A stretch of 53,736 nucleotides of DNA from contig JAJYDC010000019.1 of the NCBI GenBank assembly GCA_021777835.1, positions 1 through 53,736 on the forward strand, written 5' to 3'. The DNA is from Bacteroidota bacterium (GTDB taxonomy: Bacteria > Bacteroidota > Ignavibacteria > Ignavibacteriales > Ignavibacteriaceae). The notes below the pieces were generated by a model that ran no database searches, was not told the origin of the DNA, and saw only the letters and a program-made list of their open reading frames with translations. A program made the position numbers and the translations under genes. The stretch's first letter is position 1. Each line of letters begins with the position of its first letter. Below are positions 1 to 9,070 of the stretch, piece by piece.

Positions 1-1
1 A

Positions 2-61
2 CTAGAAAAAGCAGAAATAAAAAGAGCAGATTATTGGAACTCTATAAATCAAGCAGCTTAA
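2..61 (+). CDS. 3' end of an unidentified gene (partial)
   Basis: An open frame enters from the left edge and ends at a TAA; its last residues read EIKRADYWNSINQAA, with a composition typical of a real protein C-terminus. It converges on the GMP reductase-like gene, leaving about 85 bases between the two stop codons. Only 19 residues are visible, so no family can be named, and it could be chance. Confidence 0.35.
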   Translation, partial: LEKAEIKRADYWNSINQAA

Positions 62-146
62 ATTATGAAAACTTTTTATCTATATTATTTTTTATGAATT
101 GTAACTTTTCCCTTGAAGCATTACAAAAGTTCCTTGCCATACTTAT

Positions 147-1163
147 TTATATTTTCGGTAGCCTTTCCAAATAAGAACTGTTGCTTAATACTGCAAATGT
201 TTCCGTCTTTCTTAACTCATCAAGATTGAAACAATTCATATAACTCATCGAGCTTTTCAATCCGTCCGAGATGTTATCAATTACATTTTTTACTACCCCT
301 TTATAAGCAACCATGGTTTCTTCGCCTTCTATAAACTCATTCCTCATTTTTACGCCGAATGATGCAGATCCGCGATATTTTTTCCAAAGCTGTCCATTAT
401 ATTTTATTACCTCGCCTGGAGTTTCACGCGTGCCGGATAACATTCTCCCAAGCATTACGACATCAGCACCAAGTGCAATAGCTTTAGCAATATCACCGGG
501 ACTTTTAATACCTCCATCAGCAATAATTTTTATATCCAATTTCATTTCTTTGCGGGCAAACAATACATTAAGCAAGGAAGAAACCTGCCCTATTCCGATC
601 CCGGTTTGAATTGAAGTAGTACAGACACTCCCGCTTCCTATCCCTACCCGCACCGCATCTGCCCCCGCATCAACTAGCTGTTTTAGAGTAGATCCATGAG
701 CAATATTTCCAACCATTAGGTTAACATTAATCTTTCTTTTTATCTCTTCGGTCTTATGAAGTACTTCATTATTGTTTGCATTTGCTGTATCAATACAAAT
801 TATATCTTGATGCTCAGCAAGCTGTTGGATTATTTCCAAAGGAGTGTTAAGCGCAACCGAAACTGCTTTCACTTGCCTGCCATTTTTTTCATCCTCCAAA
901 ATTTCTTCTAATGAACTATCAAATCTATTTAGAATGCCAAGGCATCCGAGTACAGTTAATTCCTTTGCCATCTCCAAACCCGTTACGGTATCCATGGGGC
1001 TTGATATTATAGGTAAAGCCAGGTTCATTCCAAGAAATTCAGCTGATGTTATTGTCTCAGAACGTGAACGAATTCGAGAAATTTCCGTCGGAATTAGGCT
1101 TATATCATCATAAGTTAGTGATTGATGGTATGCGTTCAGTTCTTTCTTTGAATAAATTTTCAT
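147..1163 (-). CDS. GMP reductase / IMP dehydrogenase family protein without CBS domains
   Basis: A purine nucleotide enzyme of the IMPDH/GMPR TIM-barrel family, cytosolic, 338 residues. The catalytic loop is clear: GIGSGSVCTTSIQTG with the nucleophile Cys181. The phosphate-binding part IADGGIKSPGDIAKAIALGA and the flap around YRGSASFGVK follow. There are no CBS domains, so it is much shorter than standard IMP dehydrogenase (about 490). The flap is short and lacks the Arg-Tyr pair IMP dehydrogenases use to activate water, which favours GMP reductase (GMP + NADPH to IMP + NH3). A CBS-less IMP dehydrogenase is the main alternative. It lies 27 bases after pepF on the same strand and may share its transcript. 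Confidence 0.8.
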   Translation of the reverse strand: MKIYSKKELNAYHQSLTYDDISLIPTEISRIRSRSETITSAEFLGMNLALPIISSPMDTVTGLEMAKELTVLGCLGILNRFDSSLEEILEDEKNGRQVKAVSVALNTPLEIIQQLAEHQDIICIDTANANNNEVLHKTEEIKRKINVNLMVGNIAHGSTLKQLVDAGADAVRVGIGSGSVCTTSIQTGIGIGQVSSLLNVLFARKEMKLDIKIIADGGIKSPGDIAKAIALGADVVMLGRMLSGTRETPGEVIKYNGQLWKKYRGSASFGVKMRNEFIEGEETMVAYKGVVKNVIDNISDGLKSSMSYMNCFNLDELRKTETFAVLSNSSYLERLPKI

Positions 1164-1190
1164 TTCGATATTTCCCTTTCGTTATTCAGT

Positions 1191-3038
1191 TTATATAAGA
1201 GATTCAATTTCGTCTAGTATTTTATCCATTTTCTTCGTTGTCGCATTAACAGGATCTTCAGATCCCATATCCACGCCAGCAGCTTTCAATATATTAATTG
1301 AGTAATCGGAACTTCCGGATTTTAAGAATGTTAAGTATTTATCAACTGCAGATTTACCGTTGCGCTTTACTTTTTGCGCAAGTATCTCAGATGCTGCAAA
1401 TCCTGTTGCATATTGATATACGTAAAAATTATAATAGAAGTGCGGAATTCGTGCCCAAGTATATTTCTCTTCTTCATCAACTACCATTTCTGGGCCCCAA
1501 TACTTTTGATACATCTCGCTGTACATTTTACATAAAGAATCAGATGTTAAAAATTCACCACCCTCAGTTCTTTCATAACTCAATTTCTCGAATTCAGCAA
1601 ACATAGTCTGACGATAAAAAGTTGCAGTAATATTATTCAAATATTTTTCAAGTAGATTAAGCTTTTCTTCCTTTGATGCTGAATTTTCAATTAGGAAATC
1701 AAGTAAAAGAGATTCATTAAAAGTAGAAGCAACTTCCGCTAGAAAGATAGTATAATTTGCATAAGGATACGGTTGGTTGTTCCCAGTATAAAACGAATGC
1801 ATATTATGACCCATTTCATGAGTAAGTGTAAATACATCGTTCAGCAGCCCACCCCAATTTAACAATACATATGGGTGCATACCGAATGTTGTACCTGAAG
1901 AATAAGCACCGCTTCTTTTTGCAGCTGTCTCATAAACATCTATCCATCTATTATCAAATGCCTTTTTTATATTATTTAGATATTCGTCTCCTAGTACTTT
2001 AAGAGATTGGACAACAATTTCTTTTGCTTCTTCATATGAGTATTTCCTTTCCGACTTAGTAGGAAAAAGTGCTACATAAACATCATAGGGATGAAGCTCA
2101 TCTAAATTTAATATCTTTTTCTTCAATGACGCCCAACGATGAAGAGGGGTCAAATTCATATTAGCGGACTCAATAAGTTTATCGTAAACAGACACGGGGA
2201 TATTATTTTTATCGAGCGATGATTCCCTAGCTGATTGATATTTCTTTGCCTTAGCATAAAATATATTGGCTTTAAGATTTCCGTTAAACAAAACTGAAAA
2301 CGTATTTGCAAAATTCTTATATGTTGATAAATAATTTTTGAAAACATTCTCCCTGTAATGACGGTCTTTTGAGTACAATGCAGTGTAATAACGCGTGTGT
2401 GAGAGTTCTAATTCATTTCCGTTATCATCTAATACTTTGGGAAAATGGAAATCAGCATTAGTTAACATAGAATATGTATTATAAGGGGTTAAGGTAATTT
2501 CTCCGGTTAAAGCGAGTAATTCCTCCTTTTCTTTATCAAGAGTGTGGGTTTTTGTTCTAATTAGATCTTCCAGTAAATGCTTATATGTTTTTAATTCATC
2601 AAGGCTATTTATCATCTGCCAAATATTGTCTTCCGGTATATCTAATATTTCAGGTTTTATAAAAGAACTTGCAGCCGAGACTTTTGTATATAGATTCATT
2701 ACACGATCGTCCATGGCTTGATATTTTGCATCTCTCATATCGCTGTCTTTCGAAAGAGATGCATATAGGTGAAGTCGTTCCAACTTTATTCCTATATTGT
2801 CGTCAAAGCTTAGGCATTCCAGGAGCGTTTTAGAGCTAGATGCTAGCTTCCCTTGAAATTTATTATAATTGATAAGATTATTTTCAACCCACTTGAAATC
2901 CATTTCCCAGAGATCTTCATTTGAGTATATGTGTGACAAATCCCATTTATATTGTTCCTCAATTTCATTTCGAAGCGGGAGTGCAGAACTTTCAGATGTA
3001 GCAAAAACTTTATTATATAAAGATCTTTCCATTTCCAT
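1191..3038 (-). CDS. pepF: oligoendopeptidase F (peptidase family M3B)
   Basis: A cytosolic zinc metallopeptidase that cleaves short peptides. The protein has 615 residues, the usual length for PepF. The zinc site HEMGH lies at residues 407-411, with the probable third ligand Glu435 in FLAEVASTFNE. The N-terminal half is helical and charged, as in M3 enzymes. There is no signal peptide. The first of two nearby ATG codons (MEMER) is preferred because AGAGG lies about 8 bases upstream. The gene stands downstream of, but 119 bases away from, the ABC permease operon and immediately upstream of the GMP reductase-like gene. No unusual features. Confidence 0.93.
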   Translation of the reverse strand: MEMERSLYNKVFATSESSALPLRNEIEEQYKWDLSHIYSNEDLWEMDFKWVENNLINYNKFQGKLASSSKTLLECLSFDDNIGIKLERLHLYASLSKDSDMRDAKYQAMDDRVMNLYTKVSAASSFIKPEILDIPEDNIWQMINSLDELKTYKHLLEDLIRTKTHTLDKEKEELLALTGEITLTPYNTYSMLTNADFHFPKVLDDNGNELELSHTRYYTALYSKDRHYRENVFKNYLSTYKNFANTFSVLFNGNLKANIFYAKAKKYQSARESSLDKNNIPVSVYDKLIESANMNLTPLHRWASLKKKILNLDELHPYDVYVALFPTKSERKYSYEEAKEIVVQSLKVLGDEYLNNIKKAFDNRWIDVYETAAKRSGAYSSGTTFGMHPYVLLNWGGLLNDVFTLTHEMGHNMHSFYTGNNQPYPYANYTIFLAEVASTFNESLLLDFLIENSASKEEKLNLLEKYLNNITATFYRQTMFAEFEKLSYERTEGGEFLTSDSLCKMYSEMYQKYWGPEMVVDEEEKYTWARIPHFYYNFYVYQYATGFAASEILAQKVKRNGKSAVDKYLTFLKSGSSDYSINILKAAGVDMGSEDPVNATTKKMDKILDEIESLI

Positions 3039-3157
3039 TTCTTAAATTTCCTCTGATTATAAAATGAACCAACAAAAATTAGTAAGGCAATTTATAAAAT
3101 AAATTTGAAAACAGGAATGATTTAATGAAAGATCTTAAATATTTTAATATCTTTGAA

Positions 3158-4327
3158 TTAACCTGCTCTTAATGCAGTTACAATATTCATTCTAGCAGCT
3201 CTAATTGAAGGCAGAAATCCTCCTATAAATCCCATAGCAATTGCAAAGATTAATGACCAGACTATAATTGTCGGAGATAATGCAAATGAGAACGCTAATT
3301 CTGAAAATGAACTGAAGTTTAATGTGGAGATTGAAAAAAATTGTAGAAAAGAGGCTAAGAAAATACCAACCGCACCACCAGCTATTGTAATGAACAACGA
3401 TTCTATTAAAAATGCGGCAAGTATACTAATTCGATTGAACCCTAGAGATCTGAGCGTTCCTATTTCTACTGTCCGGTTAGCAACAGCCGAATACATTGTT
3501 ATCGTCGCTCCTATAGTTGCCCCTATACTAAAAATAAGTGTGATAAATATTCCCAATACTCGAATAAAAGTAGACAACATTTCTGATTGCTGAGCAAAAT
3601 ATTTTTTTTCAATTATAGGTTCGTATTGTTGAAGTCGTCTATCGGCAATAAATGCTTTTCGAAAGGAATCATAATTCTCGGGGTTATCTAATTTAAGTGT
3701 AACAGTTGACACGGTGCTCACTCGGTTAAATGCACTTTGAAGTTGCACTGCATCACCCCAGATTTCAGAATCAAACCCGCTGCCATTTGTTGTAAATATT
3801 CCTACAATTTTCCAATCACCGCCGGCAAACTTAATATAACTTCCTAATTGAGCACCGGGAAATCTTTTTGCAATTGCGTCACCAACAATTAATTCCCTAA
3901 GCCCCCAATTAAACATTCTTCCTTCAATAAGTTTTACCTGAGGTCTTAATTTGTCGATTTCCGGCGAAACTCCTCTTACCGTAACATTGCTAACCCCGCC
4001 GCCATTCTTTACAAGATTAATTATTACTACCGGTTCGTTTGAAATAATCAAATTGCCGTTTGATTCCGTAGCTATATGCGGCAAGGTTCGGATTATATTT
4101 TGAATATCTGGACCGATTATACTGGAAATTTCAGAATTCGCTGCTTTTCTTGTTATCATTACGTTATCATCAGAACCAGTGGATACCAGAGTTTTTTGTA
4201 TCCCGAATGCCATCATTAATACAGCAGTAAATACGAATACCACTAGCGCAATACCTGCTATAGTTATAAACGTCGTTAACTTTCGCGTCATAAAATTGCG
4301 CATAATATATTTCAGCGGAATCTTCAT
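3158..4327 (-). CDS. ABC transporter permease, MacB/FtsX family (second permease)
   Basis: An inner-membrane permease of a type VII (MacB/LolC-like) ABC exporter, 389 residues. Topology is classic for the family: one N-terminal membrane segment (about residues 17-42), a large periplasmic MacB-type domain (about 50-255), then three C-terminal segments, and the closing motif PSIRAARMNIVTALRAG found at the end of FtsX-fold permeases. The last gene of a four-gene minus-strand operon, 69 bases after the first permease. The two permeases differ in sequence and may form a heterodimer around the shared ATPase. The substrate cannot be told from sequence. Confidence 0.88.
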   Translation of the reverse strand: MKIPLKYIMRNFMTRKLTTFITIAGIALVVFVFTAVLMMAFGIQKTLVSTGSDDNVMITRKAANSEISSIIGPDIQNIIRTLPHIATESNGNLIISNEPVVIINLVKNGGGVSNVTVRGVSPEIDKLRPQVKLIEGRMFNWGLRELIVGDAIAKRFPGAQLGSYIKFAGGDWKIVGIFTTNGSGFDSEIWGDAVQLQSAFNRVSTVSTVTLKLDNPENYDSFRKAFIADRRLQQYEPIIEKKYFAQQSEMLSTFIRVLGIFITLIFSIGATIGATITMYSAVANRTVEIGTLRSLGFNRISILAAFLIESLFITIAGGAVGIFLASFLQFFSISTLNFSSFSELAFSFALSPTIIVWSLIFAIAMGFIGGFLPSIRAARMNIVTALRAG

Positions 4328-4396
4328 ATTTAAATCCTTAAAGAAAATATTGTATTAAAATCTTTATCATAATTTCAATTAGTGCTTCAAAAAATA

Positions 4397-5557
4397 CTAT
4401 CCTGTAAATCTTATTCCGTCTACAATTTTAGTTGACAATGCTCTTTGAATCGGGAACAATGATGCTACAATTCCAATTATAATAGCTGAACTGCATGCTA
4501 GAACTACAGTAATCGGCTCAATTTCAAATACAGGGAAAATCCCCTTGGGTATAAATTGGCTAAATCCTTTAATGATCGGATAAGTGAAAAGCAAACCGAC
4601 TCCTCCGCCAAGTATAGAAATTAAAAGCGATTCGCCAAGAATTATTCCTGCTAAATGTTTCCCGCTAAATCCTAAAGTTTTAAGTACAGCATATTCGCGT
4701 GTTCTTTCCCTTGCTGACATAATCATTGTATTTCCTAACACTAACATGATTATACCGATAATTACAAATGATATAAAATTCATTGAGGTTATAATCGCAC
4801 TTGAAGATTGAATAAATCCTTGTTGGAATGCAGCTTCAGTCTCAGTTTTTGTTTCAGCTGAAGAGTTCTTAAATAATGCGTCTATCTGATCTGATATACT
4901 AGCCGATTGCAATGGATCGTTAATCAAAACAACATACCACCCTACATCCCCGGCTCTGCCCGGCATTTCTTTTTTCATTGTCTCATCAAGGTAACTCCAA
5001 TGAAAAAACATCTGCATTGCATCGGTAGATTTAAACTTAGGCTGATATATTCCGCGTACAACAAATTCCCACCTGCCGGGATATATATCCCCATCAAGAG
5101 TCATTACGTCGCCAAGCTTTATATTATATTTTTTTGCTATGTCTGACCCAATAACACAAGAATTCCTCTCCTTCTTAAAAGTTTCAAGCTGATCTTTTGG
5201 AACAACAAATTCTTTATAAACATCAAAATAATTATCCGCGTTGACAGCTAGGCGAGCAAAGAAATTATTTTTATCAATATATGTTCCCCCAAACCAGTTC
5301 GCAAAAGTGACATCTTTTACTCCAGGCACTTGTGTAATTTTTTCAAGATATGAATACGGTAAAGGAAAGATGAACGAAACTGATTGTCGGACTATTAAAC
5401 GATTTGCTGATGCAGCACTTACACTTGAATACCATGCAGTAACTACTGTCCTCAGAATTCCAAAAGCAATAACTGCAATTGAAATCCCGAATATTGTCAA
5501 AACAGTTCTCAGCTTATGCCGCAATGTATTCTTAAATATTAATTTCAAGATTTTCAT
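4397..5557 (-). CDS. ABC transporter permease, MacB/FtsX family (first permease)
   Basis: An inner-membrane permease, 386 residues: an N-terminal membrane segment starting in LRTVLTIFGISIAVIAFGIL, a periplasmic domain of roughly 200 residues, and three C-terminal membrane segments ending in IIIGIVASLFPIQRA. It carries the FtsX-family phrase EYAVLKTLGFS before the second membrane segment, as its downstream partner does (EIGTLRSLGFN). Its ATG overlaps the stop of the ATPase gene by four bases, implying translational coupling. Together with the ATPase and adaptor it makes an export pump of the MacAB/LolCDE kind. An outer-membrane channel gene is not in the window. Confidence 0.88.
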   Translation of the reverse strand: MKILKLIFKNTLRHKLRTVLTIFGISIAVIAFGILRTVVTAWYSSVSAASANRLIVRQSVSFIFPLPYSYLEKITQVPGVKDVTFANWFGGTYIDKNNFFARLAVNADNYFDVYKEFVVPKDQLETFKKERNSCVIGSDIAKKYNIKLGDVMTLDGDIYPGRWEFVVRGIYQPKFKSTDAMQMFFHWSYLDETMKKEMPGRAGDVGWYVVLINDPLQSASISDQIDALFKNSSAETKTETEAAFQQGFIQSSSAIITSMNFISFVIIGIIMLVLGNTMIMSARERTREYAVLKTLGFSGKHLAGIILGESLLISILGGGVGLLFTYPIIKGFSQFIPKGIFPVFEIEPITVVLACSSAIIIGIVASLFPIQRALSTKIVDGIRFTG

Positions 5558-6237
5558 ACAGTCTCCTGAATTAAATCTCCTTTTTCAAGGTGCCTAATCA
5601 CATGTGCTTTTGAAGCTGCATGAGGGTCATGCGTCACCATAACTATAGTTTTATTAAACTCCTTATTTAATCTCTCCATGAGAAGTAAAATTTCATCTGC
5701 CGAATGCTTATCAAGATCACCTGTAGGTTCATCTGCAACAAGAATTACCGGATCAGTAACTATAGCCCTTGCTATTGCTACTCTCTGCTCCTGTCCACCA
5801 GATAATTGTTTTGGGTAATGATCCATTCTATCATTTAATCCAACGATATTAAGCGCAGTTTCTACATGCTGCTTTCTTTCTGCTTTTGAAAGCTTTGTCA
5901 ATAGAATAGGTAATTCTACATTCTCAAAAGCTGTAAGCACTGGAATGAGATTATAGAATTGAAAGACGAACCCAATATTAGTAGAACGCCATTTAGCAAG
6001 TGCGGATTCGCTTAGCTTGGAAATATCTGCGCCGTTAATAATTATCTCTCCTTTGCTAGGCTTATCAATCCCCGATATTAAATTTAGCAATGTGGTTTTT
6101 CCAGAACCTGAAGGTCCCATCAATGCAGTAAATTCGCCTTCTTTAATATCTAAAGATATGTCATGAAGTACTGAAGTTTCAATACTGTCTCTCCAGTATG
6201 ATTTAGATACATTTTTTACTTGAATTATACCTGACAT
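5554..6237 (-). CDS. ABC transporter ATP-binding protein, MacB/LolD type
   Basis: The ATPase subunit that powers the two FtsX-type permeases, 227 residues. Walker A is GPSGSGKTT (residues 41-49), the signature is LSGGQEQRVAIARA, and Walker B reads VILVADEPTGDLD, with the switch histidine in MVTHDPHAA. The phrase EFTALMGPSGSGKTTLLNLI is the LolD/MacB hallmark. In Escherichia coli MacB the ATPase and permease are fused; here they are separate, as in LolCDE. The gene lies 55 bases after the adaptor gene and overlaps the first permease by four bases. Confidence 0.93.
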   Translation of the reverse strand: MSGIIQVKNVSKSYWRDSIETSVLHDISLDIKEGEFTALMGPSGSGKTTLLNLISGIDKPSKGEIIINGADISKLSESALAKWRSTNIGFVFQFYNLIPVLTAFENVELPILLTKLSKAERKQHVETALNIVGLNDRMDHYPKQLSGGQEQRVAIARAIVTDPVILVADEPTGDLDKHSADEILLLMERLNKEFNKTIVMVTHDPHAASKAHVIRHLEKGDLIQETV

Positions 6238-6292
6238 TCTAACTCCATTATATTCTAAAAAATTTTATTCTCAATTTCATTCTTACTGCTAA

Positions 6293-7483
6293 TTACTTAA
6301 CTTCAACCTTCATTCCGTTCTTAATTTTCTCAGTAACATTGGCTATCACCTGATCACCATTTACTATACCAGATCTAATTTCCAAATAGTCCCCTAACTT
6401 TCTTCCTACACTAACCGGAAGTTGTATTGCTTTTCCATTCTTTACCATGAAGACAACCTGATTACCATCTCGATTTGCAACTGCAGTATTAGGTACAGTT
6501 AAAACAGGTTTTTGATTGGTCACATTTTGTTTACCAGACTTCGTTAAGAACATTACCTTTGCGCTCATCTCCGGCAATACACGGCTGTCATATTTCTTAA
6601 ATGCAACTTTAACCATAACAGTAGCTTTAGTTCTATCAGCAGTAGGTACAATCTTAGAAACGTAAGCCGGGTAATTATAATCTGGATATGCATCAAGCAC
6701 TATTTCACAACTCTGATTAGGTGAGATTTTTTCAATATTTGATTCCGAAACATCTGCCTCAACTTGCAGTGAACTCATATCCGCAATTGTTACAACCGCC
6801 CCTTTTGAATTTACACTTGCTCCAAAAGGTGCAACTATTTCTCCAACATCAGCATCCTTTGTAAGAACAGTTCCATCAAACGGTGCACGGATTATAGTAT
6901 ATTCCATAGCAACTTTTGCAGCATTAACATTAGCTTTTGCTAGATCAATCGATGCAAGAACCTGCTTATAATTTGCTTCCGACGCATCTAAATCAGCCTG
7001 TGATGCCAAACCCGATTTGAATAGTGCCTTTTCCCTCTTATAAGTATCTTCTACATTCTTTAAGCCTGATTTACTCAATTCTAAATTTGCCTCCGCAGCC
7101 TCAAGTTGCGCTTTAATATCGCTATTTTCAAGCCTAGCGATTACTTCCCCCTTTTTGACCTTATCACCTTCTACCACTCCAAGATAAACTAACCTTCCTG
7201 TTCCCTTTGATGCGACAGCTGCTTTTCTCTGAGCTACTACATATCCGCTAGCGATTAATTCAGTGCTTGATAATGACGGCGATTGAAGAGATGCTTCAAC
7301 CAGTTTTACTTCAATGCTTGGATTCATTATTGGGCTTACTATTAGGTATCCGGCAATTATTACCACTGCAGCCATAATAATTATGGCAACTACTTTTATC
7401 ACTTTTTTATTGCTGCTAGAATATTCTTGTTTCTCAGTACGATTTATTTTTAATGATGATAGGTCTGTATTTTTTGTTTCCAT
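6293..7483 (-). CDS. periplasmic adaptor (membrane fusion protein), MacA/HlyD family
   Basis: The adaptor linking an inner-membrane pump to an outer-membrane channel, 396 residues. A single membrane anchor lies at about residues 26-51 (VVAIIIMAAVVIIAGYLIV). The split lipoyl halves follow (VAQRKAAVASKGTGRLVYLG near the N-terminus and YTIIRAPFDGTVLTKDADVG after the hairpin), separated by a coiled-coil hairpin rich in Ala, Leu and Lys. Beta-barrel and membrane-proximal domains complete it. First gene of the four-gene export operon. The family suggests export of a macrolide-like compound, peptide or lipid; nothing in the sequence settles which. Confidence 0.9.
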   Translation of the reverse strand: METKNTDLSSLKINRTEKQEYSSSNKKVIKVVAIIIMAAVVIIAGYLIVSPIMNPSIEVKLVEASLQSPSLSSTELIASGYVVAQRKAAVASKGTGRLVYLGVVEGDKVKKGEVIARLENSDIKAQLEAAEANLELSKSGLKNVEDTYKREKALFKSGLASQADLDASEANYKQVLASIDLAKANVNAAKVAMEYTIIRAPFDGTVLTKDADVGEIVAPFGASVNSKGAVVTIADMSSLQVEADVSESNIEKISPNQSCEIVLDAYPDYNYPAYVSKIVPTADRTKATVMVKVAFKKYDSRVLPEMSAKVMFLTKSGKQNVTNQKPVLTVPNTAVANRDGNQVVFMVKNGKAIQLPVSVGRKLGDYLEIRSGIVNGDQVIANVTEKIKNGMKVEVK

Positions 7484-7606
7484 AATAATTGAATTATATT
7501 AAAAAGAAAAATGAATAAGATGAAATTTATAAGCCAAAATAATAAAAATACTTCGTATTATCACTAAATATTTTCCTTAGTAAAAATAGCTTGCACAATA
7601 GTTTTT

Positions 7607-7622
7607 CAAAACCATAAATCGG
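7607..7622 (-). repeat. dispersed 16-base block, copy 1
   Basis: CAAAACCATAAATCGG recurs at 16006-16021 with one mismatch. Read on the minus strand both copies encode PIYGF in an open stretch (SPIYGFEK here, LPIYGFAIEN there), so both may be remnants of one dispersed element or of decayed copies of one small reading frame. Two short copies could still be coincidence. Confidence 0.4.
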
Positions 7623-7764
7623 TGAATAAATTGAAATTACCGGTAAATAAACCGCCGTTAAATTCTCTTTATTATTTATTGACCCATTCGCACAATACTC
7701 TACTGCCAAAAGATTACGATTCTTTATCATCTATAAATTACCTGTGGCTGTCGAACCGTTTCTT

Positions 7765-7811
7765 GCCTCTACATTTTTTTCCTATTTTGAGCTAAATTCT
7801 CATTTAGAGGC
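7765..7811. repeat. nested inverted repeats (two mutually exclusive hairpins)
   Basis: GCCTCTA (7765-7771) is exactly complementary to TAGAGGC (7805-7811). Inside it CTAAAT (7792-7797) pairs with ATTTAG (7802-7807) around a TCTC tetraloop. The two stems share 7805-7807, so only one can form at a time. It lies between divergent genes, about 120 bases upstream of the small membrane protein gene. No poly-T tract follows, so it is not a standard terminator. Confidence 0.4.
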
Positions 7812-7931
7812 GCTCATTTACAACTTATCTCTTTTAATTCTCATAATTCCAGTGGAATGATAATTGATAAATGTAATTCAATTAAAAACATTTAATAAGA
7901 ATTCAAAATCCGCATAATTTAAAGGAATAAA

Positions 7932-8228
7932 ATGAACTTATCAGAAATAATCTTATATACTTTAACTGGGGTTGCGTTTCTATCAATAATTTTTATCTCA
8001 GTATCTTTTATAGCTTATAAGGTTAAGAATCGAGATAAGGTCAAACCTTATATGCATAATCCAACACCTTTAAACAATAACTACAGAAGAACTTCAGAAA
8101 TCCTTACCCAGGAACATAGAATTGATAATCATATGGTTAGCCTTAATTATTATGTAGATGAAAATGATAGGATTACTAACCCAACTAATAAATTACATAG
8201 AAATGAAACTCAACGCATGTTCAGATAG
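7932..8228 (+). CDS. small single-span membrane protein, unknown function
   Basis: A 98-residue protein I do not recognise. Residues 5-30 form one strongly hydrophobic helix (ILYTLTGVAFLSIIFISVSF), followed by a basic stretch KVKNRDKV and a hydrophilic tail of about 65 residues without cysteines, ending in RNETQRMFR. The positive charges after the helix predict the tail lies in the cytoplasm. The start is supported by AAAGGA eight bases before the ATG. It runs convergent to the LolA-like gene, with only five bases between stop codons, and is the only plus-strand gene in the first 17 kb. Real gene likely; function unknown. Confidence 0.6.
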   Translation: MNLSEIILYTLTGVAFLSIIFISVSFIAYKVKNRDKVKPYMHNPTPLNNNYRRTSEILTQEHRIDNHMVSLNYYVDENDRITNPTNKLHRNETQRMFR

Positions 8229-8233
8229 CTGCG

Positions 8234-8998
8234 CTAACTATTTCCTGTCGGTTTTCCAAATAGTGAATCTTTAAGCGGTATATTTATATCAATTTTCTTT
8301 AGTACTATTTTCTGCTTATAAGTAGTACCTGGTGTATCTGAGTCCAGCAAAAATGAATACATCAGACCATTAACTCGCTTATAATTCTTAAAATAGGTTT
8401 CAACTTTCGTCTTCTTCCCTTTTGACAAGATATAGCCTACCCACTTTATCTCAAGATATGTTTTACAATCAATAAAATCATTCCGTATGTCGCCGTCTTT
8501 CATATTGACAATTAGTTTATACGCTTCCTTGCCATTTATTTTTTCTTTACCGGCATATGTAATTTTGTTACCTTTTGATTTATAATCAACTAACGGACCC
8601 CCTATTTCAGCACTTCCGGAACTATTATCTAGCTCATCTGTGTTCATTGGTCTAGCTGTATCACTTCCACTTAATGGATTCAATACCCAACCTGTTTTAC
8701 CGTTTGTTGTTCTGATTATCTTTACCCCTTTAATTATTATCTCATCTCTCATTTTGCCCGGACGTTTCATTTCAACTATAAATGGTTTTGCAGAATCCTG
8801 CCCAAAGGAAATCTCTCCTTCAAGTCTTTGAGTTTCAACCCCTTTTATCTTTGCAATTCCTCCGCGCGCTGCAAGATTCTTTGATATAATTTCATCAGCC
8901 GTTTGTGCCTTTACTTGCTGTAATAAAAAAAGAACAATTAGTACTACATTATAAAAATGTAATATCGAAAACTTAAAATCCGGCGTTTTTTTAAGCAC
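8234..8998 (-). CDS. LolA-like outer-membrane lipoprotein-sorting family protein
   Basis: A secreted protein of the broad LolA/LolB-like fold family, which carry lipids or lipoproteins across the periplasm. I set the start at a GTG at 8998 rather than the ATG at 9046. A textbook Shine-Dalgarno (AAAGGAG) sits seven bases before the GTG, none precedes the ATG, and the shorter product begins with a clean signal peptide (MLKKTPDF, hydrophobic core, cleavage near VKAQT). The mature part starts TADEIISKNLAARGG and contains the family-like phrase GKEKINGKEAYKLIV. Substrate unknown. It lies about 70 bases after the CDF-like gene on the same strand. Confidence 0.75.
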   Translation of the reverse strand: MLKKTPDFKFSILHFYNVVLIVLFLLQQVKAQTADEIISKNLAARGGIAKIKGVETQRLEGEISFGQDSAKPFIVEMKRPGKMRDEIIIKGVKIIRTTNGKTGWVLNPLSGSDTARPMNTDELDNSSGSAEIGGPLVDYKSKGNKITYAGKEKINGKEAYKLIVNMKDGDIRNDFIDCKTYLEIKWVGYILSKGKKTKVETYFKNYKRVNGLMYSFLLDSDTPGTTYKQKIVLKKIDINIPLKDSLFGKPTGNS

Positions 8999-9005
8999 GT
9001 TGTTG

Positions 9006-9012
9006 CTCCTTT
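9006..9012 (-). promoter_or_regulatory. ribosome binding site that fixes a GTG start
   Basis: The minus strand reads AAAGGAG, seven bases before GTG at 8998-8996. It would lie inside the coding region if the upstream ATG at 9046 were used, so it argues strongly for the internal GTG start of the LolA-like gene. Confidence 0.75.
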
Positions 9013-9070
9013 TAGTTGTTAAAGAATTACGTCTTGATTCATTCAACTATAATCTTCTTTAGTAGCATGC

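Larger units (their letters stand above)
7484..7931. other. non-coding stretch between divergent genes
   Basis: About 450 bases separate the adaptor operon and a small plus-strand membrane protein gene. A 67-codon minus-strand frame at 7527-7730 has no clear ribosome binding site and poor coding character, so I do not call it a gene. The stretch holds one copy of a short block also found at 16.0 kb and a pair of competing inverted repeats at 7765-7811, listed separately. No clear promoter was recognised for either flanking gene. Confidence 0.55.

Noticed and set aside
103-131. Possible terminator between the left-edge gene and the GMP reductase-like gene (AACTTTT/AAAAGTT)
   Set aside because: The stem is AT-rich with no T-run on either strand; not enough for a terminator call.
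3128-3154. Dyad AAAGAT...ATCTTT after the permease gene
   Set aside because: It is AT-only apart from one G-C pair per arm and lacks a following T-run; likely chance in AT-rich DNA.
7527-7730. 67-codon minus-strand frame
   Set aside because: No ribosome binding site, odd composition, and part of it is explained by the dispersed 16-base block.
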